Positions 1 to 11,577 of a DNA stretch of 64,000 nt are shown here, one piece after another. How positions within the stretch are numbered: position 1 is the stretch's first letter; every line of letters begins with the position of its first letter. Source of the DNA: Coptis chinensis (taxonomy: Eukaryota; Streptophyta; Magnoliopsida; Ranunculales; Ranunculaceae); assembly GCA_015680905.1 (NCBI GenBank), contig CM027380.1, positions 31,984,001 through 32,048,000 of the forward strand. Reading direction: 5' to 3'. The translations under genes and the position numbers were made by a program. The notes under the pieces are model-generated. The model was not told where the DNA came from and did not search any database. It was given only the letters and a program-made list of their open reading frames with translations.

Positions 1-905
1 TCAAGGATGATGACAGTCATCAATCTTGCACGTATTCTTCGCGAGCGCCATAACAAATCTCTCAAAACACCACTAAGGGAGATGATTATTGTCCATCCCG
101 ACAGTGGCTTTCTTGAATATATTGATGGAAAACTACGAGAGTATGTGCTCGAATTGAAGAGCTCAATTTAAAATCACTTCGTCCATGCAAAGATCCACTA
201 AAGTATGCTTCCTTACGTGCAGAACCTGATTTTAGTGTATTAGGCAAACGGTTGGGAAAGGCCATGGGTAATGTCGCTAAGGAAGTCAAGGCCATGTCTC
301 AGACAGATATTTTGACGTTCGAGAGAGTTGGGGAAGTGACTCTTTCTGGACACTGCTTGAAGCTCAGTGATGTTAACATTGTTTGGGAAATTGGGAGTTT
401 AAGCGTCCTGATGACACTGAAGAGAAGGAAATACTTGATGCAGCTGGGGATGGGGATGATTTGGTCATATTGGGTTTTCGTCCAGATGAGTCATTATCTG
501 AAGCAGGAGTTGCTCGTGAGATTGTTAGCAGAATTCAGAAATTAAGAAAGAAAGCTGGTCTGGAGCCTATGGATGTGGTGGAGGTGTACTTTGAATCATT
601 GCGCGATGATCAGTCTATCTTGCACCAAGTTCTGAAGTCTCAGCAAAACTATATCAAGGAGGCTCTTGGATCTCCTTTGCTCCCTTCTGTCATGGCTCCA
701 TTGCAAAATGTTATTCTTTGTGAAGAAAGTTTCCATGGTATTTCTGGTCTGGCTTTTACTATCCGCTTGGCGAGACCAGCACTGACATTCAATTTAAGGA
801 AATAAGATGCATGCTGAAGGTTTACAAACCTTCTTACCGTGACGGGATCATTCAAAACTGAAGTCAGAAATTGGAATTTGAAGCATCTGGAGAAGGTAGT
901 TTGCA
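1..905 (+). pseudogene. Cytosolic isoleucyl-tRNA synthetase C-terminal fragment, intron-less, broken
   Basis: The translation matches the C-terminal third of eukaryotic cytosolic isoleucyl-tRNA synthetase, which charges tRNA-Ile. The homology runs through three frames: frame 1 to about 155 (starting SRMMTVINLARILRERHNKS), frame 3 from about 156 to 380 (DPLKYASLRAEPDFSVLGKR, then KAMGNVAKEVKAMSQTDIL) and frame 2 from about 383 to 805 (VAREIVSRIQKLRKKAGLEP, then FHGISGLAFTIRLARPAL). Weak similarity continues to about 905 with stop codons. At least two frameshifts and several stops make it non-functional. About 300 codons run on without any intron, which suggests a copy made from spliced mRNA. 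It is joined directly to the 3' non-coding region of an LTR retrotransposon on the same strand, so it was probably captured by that element. The 5' part lies beyond the window. Confidence 0.85.
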
Positions 906-924
906 TATTTCTGGAGAGGATGGG

Positions 925-3398
925 AGGACCTGGTGCTTAATCCTGTTTGGAGGTGCTTTCTGTGATAATTATTTATGGAAAGACCTGCAACTCTTTAGAT
1001 TATTGATATATAGTAAATTGCATGTTAATATATATTAAATAAAGTCTCGAGTATATGGCTATAGAAGACTCATAGTATTCTTATGGGAGTACACTACGAG
1101 TTCCATTTTTATTTCTTCATCGTAATTTTGTTTTTCCAAAAATCAAACATATAAAAATTAAAAAATTAAAAACATAAACATGTATTAGTAAGTCTAGGGA
1201 ATCTGACTTTAAAATACCCAAAATTTTGTAAAATACCACCTTAATGGAGTATAGGCCACACAAATTTTCAAACTTAAAAAGAGTTTTCAAATTTTGTTTG
1301 AGGAAGGCGTATTTTGGTATTTCATTTCAAAACTTTTTGCCACCATTTTGCCTATCATGTTTACTCCAGTAGAGTCTAGGTTAGTTAGTTACGTAATTTA
1401 ATTGTGTAATTGAATTATTTCATGAACCCCCTTCTCCCAAATTGCTAGGGGGTGGTATATTTAATTTTAGTATATTGTACGTTCACGTATTAAAATTGTA
1501 TGTATAAATATCAAAATATAGAACCCATGGGCCTTGTTGATTTAATTGGGTCATGCATAATATAATTAGGTACCTTAATTTCGTAAAATTTCCCTATTTC
1601 ACAGAATTTCGAAAGCTAATCCTATGGGAGCCACGATATGCGCATGTTTGAATTGTGAACGTATGGTATTATTTTATTTCTATTAGAGTCCGCTTATGTC
1701 CCAAACGCTATTTATTATTTCATAGAACTCATATAAGAGTTGCGTATATTTTTATTTATTTATATTAGTATAGATTAACCTTCTTTTTCAGGTGCTCCCA
1801 TTTACAAACACGTTTCTATGGTATTCTCTATTCTTTATTTTCATTCCATACTTTGGGGACAAAGCATGATTATGTTTGGGGGTGGTATAGAAACACATTG
1901 TAAATGTTTAAGAATATATTAGGTTGTATATTACGTATTAATTGTCGTATGAAAATTAGAAATATTAAAAATCATAAATATAGTTTATACTATGCACTTA
2001 GTGATAATGGTATTGTTCCCTTCTCCATGATGATATTAGTCTAGAAATCTCACGTAGTACTTGAATTAGGATTTAATTTTCGAAACTTAGATTAATATAT
2101 ATGTAATAGTGATTGCATCTTTTTATGAACATCTTGCATGAGTATCTATGATTGTACTTGACAATATTTTTCTGAGACCTAGGTTAGAGTACTTAATATA
2201 TATCCTGTTAGCATCTAGCCTAAAAGCCTCATATGAGTGAAATATCTTAGTGATGACACAAAGGAGAAGTAAATTCCGAGTAGATAAATCACACATCCAC
2301 TTGTTTGATCACCATACCATATCATAAGTGAGAATTTAGGCCCTCTTTGTATCGATATAACCAGAAATTCTGACCTAAGTATATTTTCCGCTAGTCGCCC
2401 TACTAAGCCTTTTCGCAAACCACAAACCTTTACCCAATAAAACAAAATAAAAACTAAAATAAGCCTACTTATCTGGATAAGTGTGAGAAATAGGATGAGT
2501 GAAGAAAAGAGAAGAGAAAAACATGTGTAAACAAAAATTAGTTAGTTGCTTCAAAAGAAAAAAGAAATAGAAAAAGAAAAGAAAGTTTCCATCCAAAGAA
2601 AAGAAAAATAGAATCAAATGAGTCAAAAGCCAAAACAAAAGGGCTAAGGATGAAAACAAAATGTAGAAGCAAAGTAAGAATAAGGTTTTCTCTAGTTACA
2701 TATTTTGAAGACCCTATTATTTTAGACTTGTCTTTTTGATTATCCATTTTCTTCCTTCTTTAACCAACACCTATGCCCCATGTCACCTAATAAAGACTTC
2801 TAGCTCAATTAGGAATAGGTTGGTGTGATAGTAAGTGGTAGATGTGTTTGATCGACCTCGGCTTCCTTGGATTGTCATCAAGATTGTGAGGAAATGTGTG
2901 CCCACTACACACTGGAGTTAGCAAACTTGAGTGGAAAAATTAGAGTGTTATGTGTCTTGACACATTCCTTGTGAGAACTTAGTTAGGCATGCTACCCAAA
3001 AGTTTTAGAAACGGACCTGCTATTGCATTTTATAGCATAGTTCATTGTATAGTTGTGTATCTTAAGATAATTTGATTATTATGCATGTATTAATTTAGGA
3101 GTTAGATTGATGATCCTTGTTTAAATGCTAGTGAGATGTATAAATATCTGAGATAAAATTATGGGACAATTACTTTTATTTCTTAGTCGTTATAGTATAA
3201 ATTAAGTTTGTAAGTATTTTCTCTGAAAAACTCTCACGATGCTATAACTCGTCCATTAGAGAATTCTTAGTGGTTTAAGGCCTTATTGCATATAGTTAAT
3301 GCAACCGCATTCTGCGAAACGAGATTAGTTAGGACCACATTTTTTGCCACTTATCTGTTTCTATTTCTCATCTTTGCTTGAGGACAAACAAAATGCTG
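925..3398 (+). mobile_element. 3' non-coding internal region of an Athila-related LTR retrotransposon (5' part outside window)
   Basis: No coding region is visible. From about 928 to 1070 the sequence aligns with the reverse complement of 16,800-16,965 in the second Athila-type element (shared words GGTGCTT, TTATTTATGG, TAAAGTCT). The stretch 2,200-2,830 corresponds to the non-coding region next to the 3' LTR of both complete Athila elements (reverse complement of about 12,180-12,840 and 33,200-33,850). Polypurine tract-like G runs occur at about 1448 (GGGGGTGGTAT) and 1878-1893 (TGTTTGGGGGTGGTAT), before the true tract at 3399. Short A+T-rich ORFs here look like chance. Confidence 0.75.
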
Positions 3399-3411
3399 TT
3401 TGGGGGTGGTG
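3399..3411 (+). promoter_or_regulatory. Polypurine tract of the left LTR element
   Basis: The motif TTTGGGGGTGGTG lies directly against the LTR start TGATAAG, preceded by the GAGGACAAA block seen at the same place in the two Athila elements. It is the expected primer site for plus-strand DNA synthesis. Confidence 0.8.
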
Positions 3412-4740
3412 TGATAAGCACCAAAAAGTGTAGTTTTGAACCCTTAATAGTATTATATTTAGGCTAATTATGTTTATGATAAATAAGAGTTAGTAATGTT
3501 ATGTGTTTTTGTGTATTTTAGGTCTTCAAGCTGTTTATGTGCTTACAAACGTCATTTTGCATGGAAAACGAGTCAAGATGATTGCTAGAAGAGTTCTATG
3601 TTTAAAACCCAAGAATTAAGAAGAAAAAGCCTTTTCAAGCTTAGTTAAAGCTAGGAAGTCAAAGTCAATTCGAGTAGAAAAATGACAGAAAAGTCAATAG
3701 AACTTCAATAGGCCGCATCTTTGGACTCGGGCACTGGAATTAGGCCTACTTTATGTCAAAACGACTGGATCGGAACCAACTTTCCAATGGACCCATAATT
3801 TCCCCAATCAAAGCTGTAAAAGTAGGCAAAAAGGCTACTGAAATAATTTCTAATAGTTATGGCCTCTTTAAACTTAACCTAATAGACTTTGGGCTCACAT
3901 TAGAGGCCCAAAGTCCCCCTTTTTGGCTCATGCACGAAAATGTAATCCTAACCCTCTCCTATATAAAGAGGGTTAAGGCTAAAACTAACTTGGTTACTCC
4001 CCTCTTTAGTTTAGTTATAATTTAGGGTTCTCTCTCTCTCTCTCTCTCTCCTTTTCTTTAGAATAGTTTAGTTTAGTTAAGGTTAAGTAGTTTAGTTTGT
4101 AGCCACCATTAAAATCCATTCAATAAAGCTTTAGTATTCAATTCTCTTTATTCTTATGTCTTTAATTCATTGTTTAGTTAGTATGATTTCGATGACACAA
4201 GGCTAAACCTCCATTAGAGGGGGTTTATGAAGCCACGTGAGGATGAGTAGTTATTAGAATGGGTGTTGTTTTGTAAATAGCGTTCAAGTTTAATTCTTAT
4301 GATTGTTTAGAGATAAAAATCATAAGAGTTGAACTAGAGTTTAGAGCTACCACCAAAGAGATTTGTGGTGGAGCTAAACTCTCATGCTAGTGAAACCATG
4401 ATCAGAGATGACTTGGTATTCACTAGGGATCAACAAGCAATTCGATAACCAACCTAATGGTCAATCGAATTGCATGGTGGATTACCCATCTCTATATCTT
4501 TCTCTCCCATTCAATCTACTATTTTAGAATCTTTATTTACTATTTTTATCATCTCATATTACTCTCTCATTAGTGCAATAGTTAGTTTAGTCTAAATTCG
4601 TGTCAAGTGCATGCAAGCAAGAGTGGAGAACATGATTACTCCTCTATATCAACATGTTTAGAGAGTATTATTATTGATTAATATGCATGTTTTAGTATTG
4701 TAAAAACATTATTTTTACAACTATCAAAACTTAGTTATCA
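3412..4740 (+). repeat. 3' LTR (1,329 bp) of the left Athila-related element
   Basis: The LTR begins TGATAAGCACC just after the polypurine tract and ends TTAGTTATCA, giving TGATAA...TTATCA ends. It is homologous along its length to the solo LTR 5193-24,973 and more distantly to the LTRs of the two Athila elements. It contains a CT microsatellite at about 4030-4051. The next five bases (ATTGC) should be the target duplication, but the 5' flank is outside the window. It interrupts a non-LTR retrotransposon whose coding sequence starts at 4741 on the minus strand. Confidence 0.85.
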
Positions 4741-5192
4741 ATTGCGTTACTATCCATAACTTTCTACAACCTCTTAAGGAGCTCAACAGACTGTTGTGCC
4801 AAGAAGTCGAAAGTGTCGAAACTGAACGGAATGAAACAATGTTGGTTAGCCCTACAAACATCCTCGTGTTTCTCAATCTTCCCTGCCGCTGCTCTATTAG
4901 TTGTTTCTCCCACCTCAAAGACTTCATTCCCAAACCCTACCAACGGAGATGCTCCAGTTACATCAACTCGTGTATGCTTCCCCTCAGACCAACTGTAGAT
5001 CAATACATCCGCAGGTTGAAATGTCGATTTACTATCATTCGTATCAGTGAGAAAATTGACAAGAACCTCCTTCTTTACTTAAGGGGACAGTAGCATTCAT
5101 AGCTAGAGAATTGAGGTCAAAATCGGGTAGATAGAGACTCAATTCACTGTTAAAAACATCAAATATGACATAAATTGTGATCCAATGGTATG
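4741..5192 (-). pseudogene. C-terminal piece of a plant non-LTR retrotransposon ORF
   Basis: Minus-strand translation gives segments such as MIYSWSEGKHTRVDVTGASP and HCFIPFSFDTFDFLAQQSVE followed by LLKRL-stop-KVMDSN. These match the region downstream of the reverse transcriptase in a common plant family of reverse-transcriptase proteins, often mislabelled auxilin-like in databases. The RT domain of the same element is on the same strand at about 25,371-27,250. The two pieces were separated by the solo LTR and its nested elements. The C-terminal end is cut at 4741 by the left LTR element. Stops and frameshifts are present. The exact non-LTR clade was not resolved. Confidence 0.7.
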
Positions 5193-6070
5193 TGATAAGT
5201 ATCCAAAATTGTAGTTTAAACCCCTTAATAGTATTATATTTATGTCAATCATATTTATAATAAATAAGAGTTAGTATTGTTTACGTATTTTTGTGTATTT
5301 TAGGTCTTGAAGCTGTTTATGTGCTTAAAGATGCCATTTTGTGTGGAAAACGAGTCAAGATGATTGATAGAAGAGTTCTATGTTTAAAGCCCAAGAATCA
5401 AGAAGAAAAAGCATTTTCAAACCCAGTCAAAGTCAATTCGGGTAGAAAAAGAACATAAAAATCAATAGAACTTCAAATGGGCGTATATTTGGACTTGGGC
5501 CTCGAAATTGGGCCTACTTTATGCCAAAATGACCAGTTCAGAATAAGATTTCCAATGAATCCAGTTTTGCCCCAATCAAAGCTATAAAAGTGGATGAAAA
5601 AGGCACTAAAATAATTTCCAACAGTTGTGGTCTCTTTAGACTTAACCTAATAGACTTTGGGCTTACTTTAGAGGCCCAAAGTGCCCCTTTTTGGTCCATG
5701 CACAAAAATGTAACTCTAACCCTCTCCTATATAAAGAGGGTTAAGACTAAACAAAACTTGGCTACTCCCCTATTTAGTTTAGTTGCAAATTAGGGTTCTC
5801 TCTCTCTCTATCTCTCTTTAGTTTAGTTTAGGTTTAGTTAACTAATTAGTTTATAGTGTAGCCTCCAATAATTTCCCATCAATAAAAGCTTAGTTTTTTA
5901 ATATTCTATTCTTCTTTACATTATGTCTCTAATTCATTGTGTAGTCAGTATGATTCCAATGACATAAGACTAAACCTCCATTAGGAGGGGTTTATGAAGC
6001 TATGTGAGGATGATTAGTTCTTAGTTGTTATTGTTTTTGCATTAGAACTTCAAGTTCTTCGTTGTGAGTG
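5193..6070 (+). repeat. Solo LTR, left part (split by the chromovirus)
   Basis: The sequence starts TGATAAGTATCC and follows the LTR at 3412-4740 closely, including the CT-rich tract at about 5798. No internal element sequence is attached at either outer side, so it is a solo LTR. It continues at 24,533-24,973 after the chromovirus insertion; the two parts total about 1.32 kb, equal to the full LTR. Flanking pentamers are GTATG (5188-5192) and GTACG (24,974-24,978), a target duplication with one mismatch. Confidence 0.8.
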
Positions 6071-6417
6071 TGATGTGAGGACACATGATGATTAACATGT
6101 GCCACACACATGCTTACATATTTCTATTATTTAGACTAGTTGTTTCTTTTTAGGAATAGAGTTTGGTTTCCTATTTGGTTTCTAATTAGGAATTAGGAAT
6201 AAGAATAAGATGGTTTTCAATTAGGTTTAGTAGTTGTTTTCTTATATAAAGGCATCTAGGCCTTCATTGTTAGATGGCTGTTATTAATTATTAATTATTA
6301 ATTCTTTGTGAATTGTTCTTCATATTTGAAGGTTTAAACCCTAGATTTAGGTGTTTGTTTTATTAAATCTTATTGCTGTTCATCCATTGTTAAAGCTTCC
6401 GCCAACAAGATACATCA
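6071..6417 (+). repeat. 5' LTR of the chromovirus (347 bp)
   Basis: It begins TGATGTGAGGACACATGATG and ends GATACATCA. The 3' copy at 24,187-24,527 differs by scattered substitutions and a short TTAATTA repeat-number difference. A TATATAAAG box at about 6243 is a likely core promoter, with transcription starting some 30 bases downstream. Confidence 0.9.
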
Positions 6418-6421
6418 AATT

Positions 6422-6437
6422 TGGTATCAAGAGCCAA
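6422..6437 (+). promoter_or_regulatory. Primer-binding site, initiator tRNA-Met type
   Basis: TGGTATCAAGAGCCAA begins four bases after the LTR. It matches the usual plant initiator-Met primer site TGGTATCAGAGCC with one extra A. Confidence 0.8.
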
Positions 6438-6599
6438 TCAATTTTTGGGATTTTTTTTTTAAAGGAAACACTGTTCATCGTGGTATTGTTCATCGGAACA
6501 CTGTTCATTGAGGGTTATTGTTCACCGAACACTGTTCACTGCAGAGGAAAATAAAAAAAAACTTTCTTCACTTTTAGCAACTTTCTTGGTTATTTTGCT

Positions 6600-8337
6600 A
6601 TGGCAAATCAAAAACAAGGTCGTGGTGGACCTCCTGGAGTTAATACAAGTCTGAATCGAGTAGAAGACGCGATTTTGGATATACAATAGATGATGCAGAA
6701 TCAGAAAGGCAAAGCAAAAGCAATTGACGTTGAGCAGACTTTCGAGATTGAGAAGGTAGCAGATGACAGCTTACTTACCCTAGAATCCAATCTTGATATT
6801 GACTCCGCCAATTCATCAAGCTCCTCACTTCCTCCACTTTCGCATCATCACTATTATGCACCCTCGCTCCATAACTCCTCAGCTTCAACTTCCAATTCTA
6901 AAGTTGTCAATTTGGGTGTTTCTCATAACCCCAAACAGCAACAAATAGACATTCCCAATAGAGAGGAATCACCTATTCGAAAAGATCGGCGTCATCTTTC
7001 TCCCATTAATCCTTTTCACAGCAAGGCCTTGAAAACTCAGATCTACTATCAAAAAAGAAGTGGTGATAAACTTCCTCTCTCACCACTTCGACTTCGTCAA
7101 CAACAACAAAGAGATGATTCCCAACTACAGAATAATCATCTACCTCACTGTCAAGGTAGAAATCAGCAAGGTGGTGGCCAAAATCAGCAAGGGAGACAAG
7201 GAAGACAACACGCAGAAGAGAAACTAGGAAGAGATGTTCGATGGGAAAAAGATGAACTCCTTCCTTGTCGTGCACTTCCCCATCGGGCCCAAAAACAAAA
7301 TACTAATGGGCCAGCAAGTCAAGCCCATGTTTTTAATAACAGGTCATACCACCAGCCCCATCGACGTCCCAACCATGGTCCAACCCAAGACCATGATTCG
7401 TCTGATTCTCTACCACGTATACACTGCGACAAAATCGCTGCCAACCACGCCGTAGCTCTCCAGATTTTGATCCGCCAGATCCTTCAGATTCTTCATTTGG
7501 TCCTTCTCCACCGCATCATGGTAACCGCAATAATCAAAACCAAAGGTGTGGGCAACACCACAATTGGCAAAATAATGCAGGTAATTTTGATATTAATCAT
7601 CTTTTGCGAATTTTGGAGAAAACTCAAATGGGTGATATTTTTAGATGTGCCTGAATTTGATGGCAAATTAAAGCCTGATGGCTTTTGGATTAGTTGAATA
7701 AGATTGAGAACGTCTTTGATTATAAGAACACGACGGATCCCAAGTGTGTTAAATTGGTGGCTACTAAATTAACGGGTTATGCACTTGTTTGGTAGGATGA
7801 ATTACAATTAACTCGTGAACAGGCAGGCCGTCACAAAATTACTACATGGAACAAGATGCATCGTGAGTTAAAGAAAGAATTTATTCCTTATGACTATGAA
7901 AGGGATTTGTTCATGCGTCTTCAGAACTTGAAACAGAGACTGCATATACTGAGGAGTTTCTTTTGTTGTGTACTCGAGCTAACTTGTCTGAGTCCGTGGA
8001 TCAAAAAGTTGGGAGATATTTGAATGGTTTACGGAACTCAATTCGAGAGGAATTAGCTTTCAAGGATATTTATGATATGTCTAACGCCATTAAATATGCC
8101 ATCAAAGTTGAAGAATTGGTCTGCTCTTCTCATTCCATTACTGCTAGTGCCACTCCTGTTGCCTCTTCTTCTAAACCACCCCCTCCTACTACACTGGGTC
8201 CTACTACATGCTACGAGTGCAAGGAGATTAGACATGTTCGTAGCGATTGCCCTAAACGCAAGCGCGTTGGTTTAACACAGGATGAGGAACATCTCACTCT
8301 TCTTGAGGTAGAACCCACTGAGATTTTGGAACTTTGA
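6600..8337 (+). pseudogene. Chromovirus gag
   Basis: The reading frame opens at the ATG at 6600 (MANQKQGRGGPPGVNTSLNR). A TAG at 6687 interrupts it, then it runs in the same frame to 7697 through a Gln/His/Arg-rich variable region. Capsid-type sequence follows in a shifted frame from about 7690 (KLVATKLTGYALVW, TTWNKMHRELKKEF), with a stop inside, and again from 7963. A CCHC zinc knuckle is readable at about 8208-8250 (CYECKEIRHVRSDC, pattern CX2CX4HX4C). The protein would be the structural nucleocapsid-capsid polyprotein. Several frameshifts and stops inactivate it. Confidence 0.85.
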
Positions 8338-9020
8338 CTCCCGCAGATTCCGGTTGTCCCATGTTGATTGTTCTTCGTTCTTTAATAACTCCAGTTGTTA
8401 AGCAGCATCTTATGGCATGGCTTTGTCATAATATTTTCCGTACACGTTGCACATCAAATGGCAAGTTGTGTAATGTTATCATTGATAATGGTTCTAGTGA
8501 CAATATTGTCTCCACAGATATGGTGGACAAATTGAAACTTAAAGATGAACCACACCCTGAACCTTATACCCTTTCTTGGTTACAGGATGGTGTTACGGTC
8601 AAAGTTACTCGCCGATGCTTGGTTCCTTTCTTTATCGGTCCTACGTATAAGGATGAAGTATGGTGTTAAGTTGCGCCTATGGATGCTTGTCATTTGCTAT
8701 TTGCTCCACCATGGCAATATGACCTCATTGCCTTTCATAATGGGCGCGATAACACTTATACATTCACTTCTCATGGTCAGACGATTGTTTTAACACCATT
8801 AGCTCCAGTGCGGCCTATCTCTTATCCCCGCCCACCAGTTAAGCCGGGTTTTCTAGCAGCAGGGTGTGACTGTGGTATGTTTGTTGCAATTATTGAATCA
8901 TTTGTTTCATGTCCTACTACTATCCCACATGTGTTACAGTCATTATTAGACTCCTTTTCTGATGTCTGTAATGAGCCTACTGATGGAGGTTTGCCTCATT
9001 TACGTCCAACATGCAATTGA
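8334..9020 (+). pseudogene. Chromovirus aspartic protease region
   Basis: The peptide CNVIIDNGSSDNIVSTDMV at about 8465-8520 matches the retroviral-type aspartic protease active site, with DNGS in place of the usual DSGS or DTGS. It is followed by the typical LKL.D.PHP.PY.L.W segment. A stop at 8667 and a shift at about 8679 (MDACHLLFAPPWQYDLIAFH) link it to the protease-RT spacer. The protease would cut the Gag-Pol polyprotein. The changed active-site triplet and the stop suggest it no longer works. Confidence 0.8.
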
Positions 9021-9714
9021 TTTGATTTCTGGAGCACCTCTTCCTAATTTGCCACATTACCGCATGGCTCCTTCTGAGCATGCCGAATTACAGAGGCAAG
9101 TTTCCAAGTTATTGACTAAGGGATTCATATGCGAGAGTATGCCCCTTTGTGTTGTACCAGCTTTACTCACTCCTAAGAAAGATGGGAGTTGGAGGATGTG
9201 TGTTGATAGCAGGGCTATTAACAAGATTACTATGAAATATCGTTTTCCTATTCCACGCCTTGAGTATATGCTAAGGTGTTTTCCAAGCTTGATTTGAGAT
9301 CTGGATTTCATCATATTCGGATCTGCCTTGGAGATGAATGGAAAATTGCCTTTAAAACGAAGGATGGTTTATATGAGTGGTTGGTCATGCCCTTCGGTCT
9401 TTCTAATGCTCGTTCTACTTTCATGCGTCTTATGACTCAAGTTTTGTGGCCTTATTTGAATAAGTTTTGTATTGTCTACTTTGATGATATTCTGATGTAC
9501 AGTTCTTCTGAGTCTGAACATCTACAACATATTGAGCTTCTTTTGAGTGTTTTGCGTACTGAAAAGCATTATTTGCAGCTTAAGAAATGTTCTTTCATGG
9601 TTGACTCTGTGGTCTTCTTGGGTTTTGTAGTTTCGGCTAATGGTATTCGTGTCGATGACTCCAAAGTCTAAGCTATTATCGAGTGGCCTATTCCTACTAT
9701 AGTGACTCAGGTAC
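8962..9714 (+). pseudogene. Chromovirus reverse transcriptase, split by the Athila insertion
   Basis: RT motifs appear in order: [19 protein letters not shown] at about 9175-9230, [13 protein letters not shown] at 9280-9320 (catalytic Asp), [10 protein letters not shown] at 9382-9411, and YFDDILMYS at 9479-9505 (catalytic DD pair). A one-base shift near 9275-9295 breaks the frame, and a TAA follows SKV at 9669. The frame is cut at 9714. Joining across the insertion at the GGTAC duplication gives a continuous RT-connection sequence (Q-VRSFHGLASFYRRF), which proves the split is due to the nested element. Confidence 0.9.
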
Positions 9715-11577
9715 TGATAAACGTAAAAATATTAATTTTACTAATGAATAAAGCGATGAAACTCAAAACGTAAGTAAAACTAAACTAGATTACGTGCCTA
9801 ATATATCAAAGTTTTCTACTCTCAATCCTATTGAGATATAGTGGAGTAGATGATTCGTTCCACTCCTAGTTCTTTCACAAAGTAATGTTCTCTATGTATA
9901 AATAAAGTCTAGTGAGAGATTTACGAATTATATTTCAGACTACGATGCAACTACCCACAAGATGCAACTAGTCAACTAAATAAACAGTTATGGAAATACT
10001 ATGTCGATTCTATGATAAGGAATTAGGGGGGGTTGATTCCACCTTAACTCAACTTAACTTACTAACGATGAATCATCGTAATCCGAATTGAACTGCTACG
10101 CAGAACAATTGGTTCTTCCTAATCCCTAATTACACATGACATTTCTACCAATTCATAACTAGCATGTGAACGATTAAACCCATTCTCATGGTGAACTAAT
10201 CGTTTCTAGAGTGGAATAGAAATTACGACTATCCTATGCTAACACAAATCAAGCTTTCATCAAGGCTTCTCAACCCCTTCTAATGGAGGTTTAGCCGATA
10301 ATCATTACGCAATCATTTCCGATGCAACTAGTCAACTAAATAAACAGTTATGGAAATACTACATCGATTCTATGATAAGGAATTAGGGGGGGTTGATTCC
10401 ACCTTAACTCAACTTAACTTACTAACGCATTTAATCGTCGTAATCGAATGAATCGCTACGCGAGAACAATTGGTTCTTCCTAATCCCTAATTACACATGG
10501 TATTTCTACCAATTCATAACTAGCATGTGAACGATTAAACCCATTCTCATGGTGAACTAATCGTTTCTAGAGTGGAATAGAAATTACGACTATCCTACGC
10601 TAACACAAATCAAGCTTTCATCAAGGCTTCTCAACCCCCTCTAATGGAGGTTTAGCCGAGAATCATTACACAATCATTTCTGATTAAATTAAAACTAAAC
10701 ATACTATAAAGAATTGAAATTTACTAATATAAATTAAACAATAATTAAAATCTAATTAATAATTAAGAAATGATATCAACAAGAATTTAAACTAGATCTA
10801 TAAATGTAATGACAGAAAACGAATTGAATAATAATAAACTATTTTATTAATCTAATCAAATGAATAACAATATTTTAAAGGTTTAATCTAAAACAAGGAA
10901 TGAAAATGAAACTAAACTTAATTAAAAACAATTAAAACTAGATCTAGAAGCTATTCTAATGGCTACTTTCTATTCTAAGTTACTTTTATTTTCTAACCTA
11001 ACTATCTATCTTTACAAAGAGTCAAGCTTTTGTTTTTATACTTTCAGATCCAAAAATCGTGCATGGGCTTGGAGCCATGTTTTGGGCCGGAAAATCGGGC
11101 CCAAAACCCAATTATTTCAGTCCGAAAAGGGCTCTTCAGCTAGATTTGGCTTCAATAGATTTTTTGTCAACTTTTGCTCCTCTTATTGGGTCAAGGCTTA
11201 GACCATTGGAAAGCTCTTTCCGAGCCGGTTGTTTTGACATAAGGTAGGCCCAATTCCGAGGTCTGAGTCCAAAGATATGGTCTTCGGAAATTCTGTTGAC
11301 TTGTGCACTATTTCTGCCCGTGTTGACTTTTCAGCTTTTGACCGGGCTTTACAAAGACTTTGTCTCCTTGAATCTTGGCCTTTATTCACAGAACTCCTTA
11401 GCAACCGACCTTTGCTCCTTTATCTCGCTAAAGTGGCACATTTCTGCACATAATGGACTTTGAAGCCTGAAATGCATAAAAACACGTAATCAGTATTAAC
11501 TCTTACTTATTATTTACATAATTGGTCTAAAAGTACGATTGTTAAGGGGTTAAAACTACAGTTTTTGGCTCTTATCA
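9715..11577 (-). repeat. 3' LTR of the pol-less Athila-type element (1,863 bp)
   Basis: It runs from TGATAAACG at 9715 to CTTATCA at 11,577 on the plus strand and matches 20,654-22,176 with few differences, implying a recent insertion. It is longer than its partner by about 340 bp because of an internal tandem duplication. Confidence 0.9.
9961..10680 (-). repeat. 360-bp tandem duplication inside the 3' LTR
   Basis: Units 9961-10,320 and 10,321-10,680 both start GATGCAACTAGTCAACTAAA and are nearly identical, with a few substitutions and small indels. The other LTR of the same element has a single unit, so the duplication arose in this LTR after insertion or during the last reverse transcription. 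Confidence 0.9.

Noticed and set aside
2465-2747. Short minus-strand frames rich in Phe/Leu
   Set aside because: They come from a homopurine stretch in the LTR element's non-coding region and are not conserved in the two relatives.
10959-11404. Overlapping frames inside the LTRs (also at 21,558-22,003 and 45,698-46,090)
   Set aside because: They lie within the LTR in both strands and shift between copies, so they are probably chance frames in a repeat.
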